Counted from the first letter of the stretch, positions 16,647 to 23,806 are shown. The stretch: 35,475 nucleotides of DNA from Lactobacillus kimbladii (GCF_000970755.1 NZ_KQ034007.1:1627204-1662678); one strand, 5' to 3'. The notes: generated by a model from the letters alone, not told the origin. A program made the numbers and translations.

Positions 16647-17768
16647 TCAATAGTCACCTTCTTCCTGGTAACTTTGATCTTGATAATCCTCATATATATG
16701 ATATTCTTGGCTATCAGGGTTTTTAAAACTGAAACCATCAGCTTTATTACGACTATTCTGATATGTTTCATTATTATTTATAGGCGTTTCAGATAAGCCA
16801 AGTTCTGTTCGTAGATAATCGGAGACTCGTTGTAATTCTTTAGTAGATTGTACCTGATAAGAAGAGCCTACTATTGTAGCATTGTGGCCATGAAGATAAT
16901 CATTTTTTACGTTTTTAGTAGAATCACGATAATTAAAGGCGATCTGACGCAATGCATCAAAGGGCAAATTAGTTTTAAGATTTCCCGAAACTGACGATAA
17001 TACTGAATCAATGCGCGTTAAAGTATTAATTGAAACTGATTTTTCTATGATAGTAGTAATCACTTGACGTTGCCGCTTTTGACGACCATAATCACCTTCC
17101 GGATCATCATAACGCATTCGTGAATATGCCAAAGCTCCGCCACCGCTCATATGAGTTAGCTGATTTTTCTTAAAAATATAGCCCCCATACTCAAAACTCA
17201 AAGTTGGCCTAATATTAATACCACCAACATAACGGATGAGACGCATAATGCCCTTCATATTTACTAAAACATAATACTTAATTGGTACATTGACTAACTT
17301 GGACACGCTTGCCATCGACATGGCAGCCCCACCAATGGGATAAGCTGCATTTATTTTTTCAACTTGAAATTGGTCAGCACCGACCATTTGGGCCATAGTG
17401 TCCCGTGGAACTGACATTAAGGTATAGCGCTTCTTTTGGGGATTAACAACAGCAATAATAATGGTATCAGTATTGCCCATCTTCTCTTTACGGTCGAGTG
17501 CTCCAGTATCGCTACCCAATAGCAACACTGCAAATTTTTTCTTACCGTTGAATTCACCATTTTGAATCTGCACACTGTTTTTAGCGTCGTATGCGTTGTC
17601 TACCGTATCTTTTGTGCGAAAATAAATATATGCTGAATACACGCAGACCGCCAAAGCCAAAAACGCAATAAAACATGATAACCACGTTAAAACACGCTTT
17701 TTTTTATGGTAATCTTTTGCATGTAATTCAACCCGACTTTTATCCGGATGATTATCGTTGTGATCCAT
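16647..17768 (-). CDS. LytR-CpsA-Psr (LCP) family cell-wall polymer ligase
   Basis: 373-residue type II membrane protein: a cytoplasmic basic N-terminus, one helix at about 27-50, then the extracellular LCP domain. Conserved elements are LLLGSDTG (about 83-90), NTDTIIIAVVNP, SVPRDT (about 119-124, the Arg/Asp that bind pyrophosphate), INAAYPIGG and YSRMRYDDPEGDYGRQKRQR (about 216-235). LCP enzymes transfer lipid-linked teichoic acids or polysaccharides onto peptidoglycan. A hydrophilic acidic tail follows. It is the first gene of the operon with the PlsY-like and LtaS-like genes, next to an extended -10 promoter. Confidence 0.92.
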   Translation of the reverse strand: MDHNDNHPDKSRVELHAKDYHKKKRVLTWLSCFIAFLALAVCVYSAYIYFRTKDTVDNAYDAKNSVQIQNGEFNGKKKFAVLLLGSDTGALDRKEKMGNTDTIIIAVVNPQKKRYTLMSVPRDTMAQMVGADQFQVEKINAAYPIGGAAMSMASVSKLVNVPIKYYVLVNMKGIMRLIRYVGGINIRPTLSFEYGGYIFKKNQLTHMSGGGALAYSRMRYDDPEGDYGRQKRQRQVITTIIEKSVSINTLTRIDSVLSSVSGNLKTNLPFDALRQIAFNYRDSTKNVKNDYLHGHNATIVGSSYQVQSTKELQRVSDYLRTELGLSETPINNNETYQNSRNKADGFSFKNPDSQEYHIYEDYQDQSYQEEGDY

Positions 17769-17805
17769 AACTTTTACTTACCCAAATTTAAATTACAATG
17801 AGTAC

Positions 17806-17814
17806 ATTATAGCA
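17806..17814 (-). promoter_or_regulatory. Extended -10 promoter of the LCP operon
   Basis: TGCTATAAT on the minus strand matches the extended -10 consensus TGnTATAAT. It abuts the U-run of the preceding terminator, and no good -35 is visible. It lies about 40 bases upstream of the LCP start. Confidence 0.55.
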
Positions 17815-17839
17815 AAAAAAACAAGCCACTGCCGGTTTG
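17814..17839 (-). terminator. Probable terminator of the mutarotase-like gene
   Basis: On the minus strand CAAACC/GGCTTG (complements of 17834-17839 and 17822-17827, one A-C mismatch) with a six-base loop is followed by eight U. It lies 33 bases after the stop of the mutarotase-like gene. Confidence 0.5.
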
Positions 17840-17871
17840 CCTTTTGTATCTTATTAAAATCATTAATTTAT

Positions 17872-18438
17872 TTAATTCAAGGCTAGGGTCAATCTCAGAC
17901 CGTCGTCACTGTCACTAGCCAGTGCAGCTGCATCATAAGCAGCACTAATTTGATCGCTCTCAGCCGTTAACGTAAAATTAGCGGAAGCTATAGTTAAATT
18001 AGTTTTATCTTTACTTAATACAATTTCGTTAGCATTAGAATTCACTTTCCAACCTGAGAAAACTGGTATCACGAATTTCACTGAAAACGGCATATCTTTA
18101 TGAGAATTATTTTTCAGATAAAATTTAATGCCAATTACATTTCCTTCTAAGGCGTATGTTAATACTGCTTCAAAATGAAACGGGAACTTTTTATAACTCG
18201 AATTGTCGTCAATTAAAGCCAAACTAACTCGTGAATCTCCCTTGTCTACAACTGTCCAGGGCAGGATATCTGCTAGATTTTCCTCTTGTTCAGCTCCTCT
18301 AAAAATAACTTCTAATGCTTTTTGCGCGTCAACATCTTTCAAATAATCAATTTGACTATTCAGGGCAATCAAGTTAACTAACCTGGCACCCTTTTCAGAA
18401 ACAGCCACACGCAAAACAGAACTTTCAATTGTTTGCAT
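17872..18438 (-). CDS. Short aldose-1-epimerase (LacX/mutarotase)-like protein without catalytic His
   Basis: 188 residues. The N-terminal LRVAVSEKGARLVNLIALNS and the middle FPFHFEAVLTYALEGNVIG (85-103) resemble the galactose-mutarotase-like fold of LacX/YeaD-type proteins. Ordinary members are about 290 residues and have GGHPAF at the site read here as SVKFVIPVF (119-127), so the catalytic His is missing, and the C-terminal half with the catalytic Glu is absent. An epimerase activity is therefore unlikely; a carbohydrate-binding role is possible. It has its own promoter upstream and terminator downstream. Confidence 0.6.
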   Translation of the reverse strand: MQTIESSVLRVAVSEKGARLVNLIALNSQIDYLKDVDAQKALEVIFRGAEQEENLADILPWTVVDKGDSRVSLALIDDNSSYKKFPFHFEAVLTYALEGNVIGIKFYLKNNSHKDMPFSVKFVIPVFSGWKVNSNANEIVLSKDKTNLTIASANFTLTAESDQISAAYDAAALASDSDDGLRLTLALN

Positions 18439-18466
18439 AATTTACTCCCAAACTTTTTCTCTTTCA

Positions 18467-18496
18467 AAAATAGCACTCAAACAGTGGTATTGTCAA
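18467..18496 (-). promoter_or_regulatory. Promoter of the mutarotase-like gene
   Basis: On the minus strand TTGACA (complement of 18491-18496) and TATTTT (complement of 18467-18472) are 18 bases apart, with TG two bases before the -10. It is divergent from the candidate RNA promoter at 18581. Confidence 0.65.
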
Positions 18497-18580
18497 TTTG
18501 ATCAGAATACAAAATTATTTACAATTTCAACTTTTTAATTCAATTAAATCATTGAAAAATTATACTTAATTTTCAAAAAA

Positions 18581-18589
18581 TGATATAAT
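18581..18589 (+). promoter_or_regulatory. Extended -10 element (TGATATAAT) facing a non-coding stretch
   Basis: TGATATAAT matches TGnTATAAT exactly. No strong -35 is visible. It would start a plus-strand transcript near 18596 into a region without a gene, ending at a strong terminator. Confidence 0.45.
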
Positions 18590-18690
18590 AATGCGCTTTT
18601 TGGATAGCATTTTAATTTAAAGCTTATTTTAAAGTATTTTTACCAAAAGAAGCTAAATTTATTAGCAAAATTTACTTAGATATATTATAA

Positions 18691-18736
18691 TTAACTTGTT
18701 CCCGAGAATTATAATAAAGTTTTTGGAACAAGTTAA
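18691..18736. repeat. 12-bp perfect inverted repeat
   Basis: TTAACTTGTTCC at 18691-18702 and GGAACAAGTTAA at 18725-18736 are separated by 22 bases that contain TATAAT at 18710-18715. It could be an RNA hairpin or a protein-binding operator; there is no U-run directly after it on either strand. Confidence 0.7.
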
Positions 18737-18744
18737 TAAAAAAG

Positions 18745-18773
18745 GCATCCCAAGAAATTGGGGTGCTTTTTTT
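18745..18773. terminator. Bidirectional rho-independent terminator
   Basis: GCATCCCA at 18745-18752 pairs with TGGGGTGC at 18759-18766, with seven T after it on the plus strand and six T on the minus strand. It lies right at the end of the hicB-like gene. Confidence 0.85.
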
Positions 18774-18778
18774 ATATA

Positions 18779-19066
18779 TTATATTTCGTAATTAATGCGA
18801 TCACGTGAAGCTTCGGTTAGGTCTGCAGAAACTGGTGCAACAAATGAGCCATCATCTGGCAATTCAATATCACTAATCTTGCTGACCTTGGGTAATACTG
18901 CTTTATTATAAAGGCGACTGGCAAGAGTGTCAGCAGCCATTTTCATTGACTCACGCAAGCCCTGCCCTTCAGTTATTCCACCTTTAACATCAGGGAAACT
19001 AATTACATATATATCATTTTCCAGTGGCTTAAAAACAGCTGGATACGTCACAACTTTATGGTTCAT
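18779..19066 (-). CDS. HicB-family antitoxin-like protein, no HicA partner visible
   Basis: About 95 residues. VTYPAVFKPLENDIYVISFPDVKGGITEGQGLRESMKMAADTLA reproduces the HicB fold: strand, FPD, G..T.G....A...A. The helix-turn-helix or ribbon DNA-binding tail is not obvious; the end is an acidic stretch. In classical modules HicB neutralises the HicA mRNA interferase, but no HicA-like frame (about 60 residues with a GSH motif) is found on either side. The start is ATG 19066 with AGGAGG upstream; an in-frame start at 19102 overlaps a probable -10 (19101-19106). It is either an orphan antitoxin or an unrelated user of the fold. Confidence 0.8.
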   Translation of the reverse strand: MNHKVVTYPAVFKPLENDIYVISFPDVKGGITEGQGLRESMKMAADTLASRLYNKAVLPKVSKISDIELPDDGSFVAPVSADLTEASRDRINYEI

Positions 19067-19253
19067 CCTAAACCTCCTCATTTTGCTCTTTCCTTCTACC
19101 ATAATATACCCAAATTGCCAAAAGGAAGAAATAATTATTAAAAAATTATTTTTTAAAATAAAAAAGAGTTGAATTTTATAATTTTTGCTATAACTACAAA
19201 ATCTAAAATAAATTTGAGGGTTACATCAATTTTCAACACTTTTTAATGTTTTA

Positions 19254-20687
19254 TTATTTATTATTTTTAAATAGTCTCCATCCACTCAAAAGAACGGTAA
19301 TTAAACAAATTATCATTGAAATAATAAAGACCACATGCATGCCGTAAATAAAAATTTCAGGTTGTTTAGGCAAATAAGCTGTAACTCTTTCTCCTTTTGC
19401 TCTGCTCATTGCAGCAAATAATACCGTAGTAGCACTTGATATCCCAATGACCATTCCTAAATTACGGGAAAGTGAATTAATACTGCCGGCAATGCCTAAA
19501 TCTTTTTGCTCGACCGAACTCATAACTAAAGAATTATTTGGCGAACTGAATATGCCACTGCCCAATCCCATAATTGCAATACTAATTATGAATAGCCACA
19601 TAGGTGAGTTCAAGTTGCACAATGTATAACCAATCTGACTGATTAACAATAAAACTAAACCAATAAAAGTAATCAACTTAGGACCAATTTTATCAGAAAC
19701 AGAACCAGCAACTGGGGCAGCAAACAGTTGGACTACAGGTAATATCATTAAAATTAAGCCTGTTTTTCCCGGTGACAAGTGACGAGCATTTTCCAAATAA
19801 AAAGGAGTGACCACATTAAAGAAAAAGTTAGTTATAAAAATTAATAATGCACAAAGCAGACTAACTGAAAAATCTGGATTTTTAAATAATTTAAATTGCA
19901 ATAATGGATTTGCTACATGATTTTCAACATAAATAAACCAGATAAAACTGACCAGACCTACTAGCAACATTAATAAAACAGGTAAAGAACTAAACCCTAG
20001 CTGTTGCCCTAAAAAAATACCGCCAAACAAAGTAATCATACCTAAAGCAAAGCTGAAAGAACCGGCCTTATCTAAAGCAGATTTAGTAAAAGTAATGTCC
20101 TTAGGCAGGAATATAGCACCAATTATTGCAGCTATCAGGCCAACAGGAACATTTAACCAGAAAATATAAGACCATGAAAGATGACTTAAAATTAAGCCAC
20201 CAAGTCCGGGGCCAGCAATGGAACCCAAAGCAACAAAAGAACCGATTGTACCTAATGCCTTTCCTCTCTCAGTAGCAGGAAAAATTTCAGTAATGATCCC
20301 ATTATTAGTAGCCATAGTCATAGCTGCACCAAAAGCTTGCAGGGCTCTTGCCACCAATAAAAATATTAAATTAATTCTAATTCCAGATAAAAGCGAACCC
20401 CCAATAAAGAATATGGCTCCTAGCCGGAAAACTTTTATTTTACCGTAGATATCACTTAATTTGCCAAAAAACAGAATAAAGCTGCAGACCACAATCAAAT
20501 AAAGTGAGACCACCCATTCAGATTGACTCATAGGAATGTGCAAGTCTTTACTGATCACTGGCAAAGCAATATTAACAATTGTACCGTCTAAAGTTGACAT
20601 GAATGTAAACAGACCCACAGCAACTAATATCCACCAGCGATTTTTTTGCACCCTTTGATTAGATTGATAGTTTAACGTTTGTGCCAT
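19254..20687 (-). CDS. MFS drug exporter, DHA2 family (14 helices, EmrB/QacA type)
   Basis: 477-residue proton-driven multidrug exporter in the cytoplasmic membrane. The N-terminus TFMSTLDGTIVNIALPVISKDL is motif D1 of the DHA2 family. GKLSDIYGKIKVFRLG is motif A between helices 2 and 3, and GSFVALGSIAGPGLGGLI (about 149-166) is antiporter motif C. The length and hydrophobicity fit 14 helices. GGAG lies nine bases before the ATG. The promoter is overlapped by a 26-base palindrome, so a repressor is likely, yet no regulator gene is adjacent. The exported compound is unknown. Confidence 0.92.
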   Translation of the reverse strand: MAQTLNYQSNQRVQKNRWWILVAVGLFTFMSTLDGTIVNIALPVISKDLHIPMSQSEWVVSLYLIVVCSFILFFGKLSDIYGKIKVFRLGAIFFIGGSLLSGIRINLIFLLVARALQAFGAAMTMATNNGIITEIFPATERGKALGTIGSFVALGSIAGPGLGGLILSHLSWSYIFWLNVPVGLIAAIIGAIFLPKDITFTKSALDKAGSFSFALGMITLFGGIFLGQQLGFSSLPVLLMLLVGLVSFIWFIYVENHVANPLLQFKLFKNPDFSVSLLCALLIFITNFFFNVVTPFYLENARHLSPGKTGLILMILPVVQLFAAPVAGSVSDKIGPKLITFIGLVLLLISQIGYTLCNLNSPMWLFIISIAIMGLGSGIFSSPNNSLVMSSVEQKDLGIAGSINSLSRNLGMVIGISSATTVLFAAMSRAKGERVTAYLPKQPEIFIYGMHVVFIISMIICLITVLLSGWRLFKNNK

Positions 20688-20707
20688 TTTAATTATCTCC
20701 GTTTCAA

Positions 20708-20733
20708 AATTTAGTTAGGTACCTTAATAGATT
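20708..20733. promoter_or_regulatory. Imperfect 26-base palindrome, probable operator of the drug exporter
   Basis: AATTTAGTTAGGT at 20708-20720 and the reverse complement of 20721-20733 match at 10 of 13 positions, centred on GGTACC. It starts two bases downstream of the -10 and covers the likely transcription start. This is the position of TetR- or MarR-type operators for efflux pumps. Confidence 0.6.
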
Positions 20734-20735
20734 GA

Positions 20736-20763
20736 ATTATACTCCTTTTTTTCTATCTGCCAA
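20736..20763 (-). promoter_or_regulatory. Promoter of the MFS drug exporter
   Basis: On the minus strand TTGGCA (complement of 20758-20763) and TATAAT (complement of 20736-20741) are 16 bases apart, about 50 bases upstream of the start codon. Confidence 0.75.
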
Positions 20764-20765
20764 AT

Positions 20766-20795
20766 AAAAAAGCGACCACTTATTATGTAGTCGCT
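20766..20795 (-). terminator. Rho-independent terminator of a decayed upstream gene
   Basis: On the minus strand the nine-pair stem (complements of 20787-20795 and 20771-20779, one G-U pair) with seven-base loop is followed by TTTTTT. It lies just upstream of the exporter promoter and 33 bases after the gene remnant at 20828. Confidence 0.8.
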
Positions 20796-20827
20796 TTCCC
20801 TGATTTACAGGTGAATATTTAAGTAAT

Positions 20828-20923
20828 CTAAATTGACAAAAGTAATTTACGAACATCTTGCAGACTATGAGCAGTAAGCAAATGCTTAACATTATCGGGA
20901 TTTCTTTCTAGATGTAATCGTTC
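20828..20923 (-). pseudogene. C-terminal remnant of an unidentified gene
   Basis: A 31-codon open stretch, RLHLERNPDNVKHLLTAHS then LQDVRKLLLSI and a stop, reads like the end of a real protein and is followed by its own terminator. It is closed upstream by an in-frame stop, and no start is present. The other two frames upstream are also broken. The original protein cannot be named. Confidence 0.35.
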
Positions 20924-21015
20924 TCAACCATTATTCAAGCACGACAACAAAATAAGCAAAAGTCAAGGTTATCTATTATTTCTGGTGCAATTAGTTAACT
21001 AGAGATTTGGGCAAC

Positions 21016-21041
21016 AAAAAAGCGCATCGATTAGGATGTGC
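21016..21041 (-). terminator. Rho-independent terminator without an intact upstream gene
   Basis: On the minus strand GCACATC (complement of 21035-21041) pairs with GATGCGC (complement of 21022-21028, one G-U pair), with six-base loop and six U. The only open frame upstream on that strand is the short one ending at 21187. Confidence 0.75.
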
Positions 21042-21186
21042 CTATTTATTTTTGTATTTCCTATAATAAAGATTTACGGAATTTCGCCATAATTGAGTCT
21101 TGTCCTGATTTTAAATAAACTGCATTTACACAATTTTGTCGATAACTCGTCCGTAAAAAGGATGAAAAACTTTAGAATTTCGATTA

Positions 21187-21285
21187 CTAATAATTTTTAT
21201 AACCAGCAGGCGCATAGTAGCCCAGCATTCGTAAACGAGGTCTTGAGTATCTTTGGTTCTTTTTGAGGCGCTTAACTTTTACCAC
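21187..21285 (-). CDS. Possible small basic protein or gene remnant
   Basis: A 32-residue frame from GTG 21285: VVKVKRLKKNQRYSRPRLR followed by MLGYYAPAGYKNY. It is strongly basic in the first half and Tyr/Gly-rich at the end. The frame is open for a further 13 codons upstream (KTASLPKRRSE) to a stop at about 21325, with no better start. The ribosome-binding site is weak (AGAAGAAG). It may be a small expressed protein or the tail of a lost gene. Confidence 0.25.
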   Translation of the reverse strand: MVKVKRLKKNQRYSRPRLRMLGYYAPAGYKNY

Positions 21286-21374
21286 TTCACTTCTTCTTTT
21301 TGGTAAACTAGCCGTTTTGTATTAAAATTAAACTATTATAAGTATAAGTGCGAAAGAAGAATGAAACATGTGGA

Positions 21375-21403
21375 TTGACAATTTTTAAAAATTAATACTA
21401 ATA
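21375..21403 (+). promoter_or_regulatory. Probable hflX promoter
   Basis: TTGACA at 21375-21380 is a perfect -35. The -10 is weak: CTAATA at 21398-21403 with a 17-base spacer, in a TTAATACTAATAA context. It lies about 27 bases upstream of the start codon. Confidence 0.5.
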
Positions 21404-21429
21404 ACTTTTATGTACAGAAAGAGAATTAA

Positions 21430-22710
21430 ATGATTGATAATACTCCACGAAAAACAAAAGCATTTATTGCTGGCGCCAATTTAAATGATCCCAATTTTGA
21501 CTACTACATGAGTGAACTGGCCAATTTGACAGAAGCAGCAAACATGGAGGTTGTAGGACAAGCTCGACAAAATGAGGAGCATATAATTGCTGGTACTTAT
21601 TTTGGTTTGGGAAAAATTAATGAAATTAAGGATATTGCACACGGCTTAAAAGCAAAAGTTCTGATACTTAACGATGAGTTAACTCCAGTGCAAATCCGAA
21701 ATTTAGAAAAATTAACCAAATTACGGGTAATTGACCGCACCGAATTAATTTTAGAAATTTTTTCAAAAAGAGCACGTACTAAACAAGCAAAACTGCAGGT
21801 GCAACTGGCACGCCTGCAGTACGAATTACCACGGTTGCACCCGTCAGAAAATACCTTGGACCAGCAACGCGGTAATGGTGGTTCAACTGGTGGCGGTTTT
21901 GCCAACCGTGGTGCTGGAGAATCCAAGCTGGAATTGAATCGCCGCACCATTGGTAAACAAATTTCTATTATAAAAAGAGAATTACAAGCAATTGATAAGC
22001 AGGAACAAATCAAGGCCAAAAGGCGTAATCAAAACCATATTCCTAAAGTAGCGCTTGTAGGTTATACCAATGCTGGCAAATCAACCACAATGAATGGGCT
22101 GTTAAAAGAATTTTCCAAACATAGTGATAAACAGGTTTTTGTTAAAAATATGTTATTTGCAACTTTAGACACAAATGTGCGCAGAATTGACTTAGAGAAT
22201 AATTTTAGTTTTATTCTTTCAGACACAGTTGGGTTTATTTCCAAATTGCCCCATAATTTGATTGAGTCTTTTAAAGCAACTTTACAAGAAGTAAAAGATG
22301 CTGACTTATTGATAAATGTTGTTGATGCCTCTGATCCCAACATGATCCAAATGATTCGCACTACACAAAATGTGCTCAAAGAAATTGGTGTTAAAAATAC
22401 CCCGATGATCACCGCCTACAATAAGGCCGACAAGTCGCAACGAAATTATCCTCAAATTGAAGGCAGTGGCATTTTATACTCGGCTGTTGATACTAAATCG
22501 ATTGAAACCCTTGCTGACTTAATAACGAAGCGTATTTTTTCCAATTATAAAAAAATTAATTTGCTGTTGCCTTTGTCTGCAGGGAAAATTTTATCTTATT
22601 TACACGAAAACGCTCAGGTATTAAAAGAAAGTTATCAAAATGATGGCGTTCATATTGCTGTACGACTGTCACCCAGAGAACAAGCTCAATTTGCCGGTTA
22701 TATTGTCTAG
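21430..22710 (+). CDS. hflX: GTPase HflX
   Basis: 426-residue ribosome-associated GTPase that splits stalled or heat-damaged 70S ribosomes. The N-terminal HflX domain includes AGTYFGLGKINEI (about 54-66) and NDELTPVQIRNLE. The linker has the family signature GNGGSTGGGFANRGAGESKLE. The G domain has G1 GYTNAGKST (about 210-218), G3 DTVGF (about 265) and G4 NKAD (about 331). The length is normal. The ATG has AGAAAGAG upstream. It is monocistronic, between its own promoter and a bidirectional terminator. Confidence 0.95.
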   Translation: MIDNTPRKTKAFIAGANLNDPNFDYYMSELANLTEAANMEVVGQARQNEEHIIAGTYFGLGKINEIKDIAHGLKAKVLILNDELTPVQIRNLEKLTKLRVIDRTELILEIFSKRARTKQAKLQVQLARLQYELPRLHPSENTLDQQRGNGGSTGGGFANRGAGESKLELNRRTIGKQISIIKRELQAIDKQEQIKAKRRNQNHIPKVALVGYTNAGKSTTMNGLLKEFSKHSDKQVFVKNMLFATLDTNVRRIDLENNFSFILSDTVGFISKLPHNLIESFKATLQEVKDADLLINVVDASDPNMIQMIRTTQNVLKEIGVKNTPMITAYNKADKSQRNYPQIEGSGILYSAVDTKSIETLADLITKRIFSNYKKINLLLPLSAGKILSYLHENAQVLKESYQNDGVHIAVRLSPREQAQFAGYIV

Positions 22711-22744
22711 AAGAATCGCAGCATTAAAAATAACATAAACAAAA

Positions 22745-22770
22745 AGATTCTCACGTTGCTATGAGAATCT
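22745..22770. terminator. Bidirectional terminator between hflX and the first NlpC/P60 gene
   Basis: AGATTCTCA at 22745-22753 pairs with TGAGAATCT at 22762-22770. TTTATTTT follows on the plus strand and TTTTTG on the minus strand. It serves the convergent hflX and NlpC/P60 genes. Confidence 0.85.
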
Positions 22771-22845
22771 TTTATTTTAATATAAATTGTTATTAGGAAA
22801 GCAGATCAAATTAAAGTCAACTTAATCACAAATTTTGCCAGTTAA

Positions 22846-23748
22846 CTACTGAAGAACGCGCTTTGCTACACAAGGATAAAAATATGAGCTGATTGATTGC
22901 AACACCACACCTTGTTCAGGCGTTGCAGCACTGACGTACTGGTTATTTCCAACATAGATGCCAACATGATAAGGAGCATCTGGCGAGCCCCAATATAATA
23001 GATCTCCAGGCTGCAACTGGCTCATTGCTACTGTTTGCCCAACTTTTACCTGGTCAGTGGTGACTCGTGGTAATTTTACACCACCAGCTTGATTATAAAC
23101 ATATTGCACCAAACCAGAGCAATCATAATTATCTGGACCGTTGCCACCCCAGGCATAGCCTTTACCTAATTGACTTTTAGCTAAATTGACTACAGCCTGG
23201 GCACGCTTTGAAACATTGTCAGAAATACTATTATTAGCTACATTAATTGTACTTACGTTATTTTTATTGCTCTTTTTATTAATAACATTGTTTAAACTAG
23301 GAACAACTACTTTTTGTTTTTGAACCTTTTGTTTTTTTGGTATTTTTAATGCTTTCTTAGGTTTTATCTGTTTATTTTTCTTTTTTGTTGCAGCAGGTTT
23401 TACTTGTTCATGAGCAGTTCTGGCATCAGCTTTAGTTTCCAGGTCCTCAGTGTAGCGAGCTTCAATCCACTCACTGTCGCCAATCATATACCATAGCCTG
23501 CCCTTGCGATCAACCGCTATTTTAGCAACATTCCACTTGCTTTTATTTTTGGCGCGAAAACTTATTAGTTGTCCACCTTCATAATTCGTCCAAATTTTGA
23601 CATCTTTATTGGGCAAGCAACTAATTTGCACCCACTTCACAGGTTCTTTTAATGTAGCAGCATCCACTGTTTTTTGTGGAGCAGTCACACCAATTCCGGT
23701 TAGAGTCAATGCCGCGGCAAGACCCATTTTCCAAAAATTACGCTTCAT
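22846..23748 (-). CDS. Secreted NlpC/P60 wall protein 1, third catalytic residue changed
   Basis: About 300 residues, exported by a signal peptide (RNFWKMGLAAALTLTGIGVTAP). A SH3-like region (about 37-105, VKIWTNYEGG ... WYMIGDSEWIEARYT) is followed by a Lys-rich linker (about 120-180) and a C-terminal NlpC/P60 domain, a D,L-endopeptidase fold. By the numbering from TTG 23751, Cys211 in YDCSGLV and His262 in PYHVGIY are present. The third residue, His in most members and in both neighbouring paralogues, is Ser274 (YVSAATPEQG). The start may be ATG 23748 or TTG 23751; AAAGGAG is upstream. It has its own promoter and a WalR-like box. Confidence 0.9.
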   Translation of the reverse strand: MKRNFWKMGLAAALTLTGIGVTAPQKTVDAATLKEPVKWVQISCLPNKDVKIWTNYEGGQLISFRAKNKSKWNVAKIAVDRKGRLWYMIGDSEWIEARYTEDLETKADARTAHEQVKPAATKKKNKQIKPKKALKIPKKQKVQKQKVVVPSLNNVINKKSNKNNVSTINVANNSISDNVSKRAQAVVNLAKSQLGKGYAWGGNGPDNYDCSGLVQYVYNQAGGVKLPRVTTDQVKVGQTVAMSQLQPGDLLYWGSPDAPYHVGIYVGNNQYVSAATPEQGVVLQSISSYFYPCVAKRVLQ

Positions 23749-23806
23749 CAAATCAGTTCTCCTTTAAAATAGCAAAAATGTGATCATAAATCAGTATTCA
23801 ATTTTT

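Larger units (their letters stand above)
18596..18773 (+). ncRNA. Candidate small RNA, about 178 nt
   Basis: The gap between the mutarotase-like and HicB-like genes holds, on the plus strand, an extended -10, about 180 bases with no ORF beyond nine codons, a 12-bp perfect inverted repeat (18691-18702 with 18725-18736) and a terminator (18745-18773). That is the layout of a free-standing small RNA, possibly antisense to the 3' end of the hicB-like transcript. No known RNA family is recognised. The terminator may only serve hicB on the other strand. Confidence 0.3.
20924..21429. other. Non-coding, decayed intergenic stretch before hflX
   Basis: About 500 bases with no convincing gene. It holds one terminator (21016-21041), one short basic open frame (21187-21285) and the hflX promoter. 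The two terminators and two ORF ends all point in the minus direction, as expected if one or two minus-strand genes were lost here. Confidence 0.5.

Noticed and set aside
18520-19253. Possible HicA toxin next to the HicB-like gene
   Set aside because: Both sides and strands were read; no frame of about 60 codons with a GSH-type HicA motif exists.
21160-21266. 34-codon plus-strand frame starting MKNFRISITNNFYN
   Set aside because: The only purine-rich sequence touches the ATG, there is no promoter, and it overlaps the more protein-like minus-strand frame.
21597-22019. 140-residue minus-strand open frame inside hflX
   Set aside because: It is antisense to a strongly conserved GTPase gene and its composition is that of a mirror frame.
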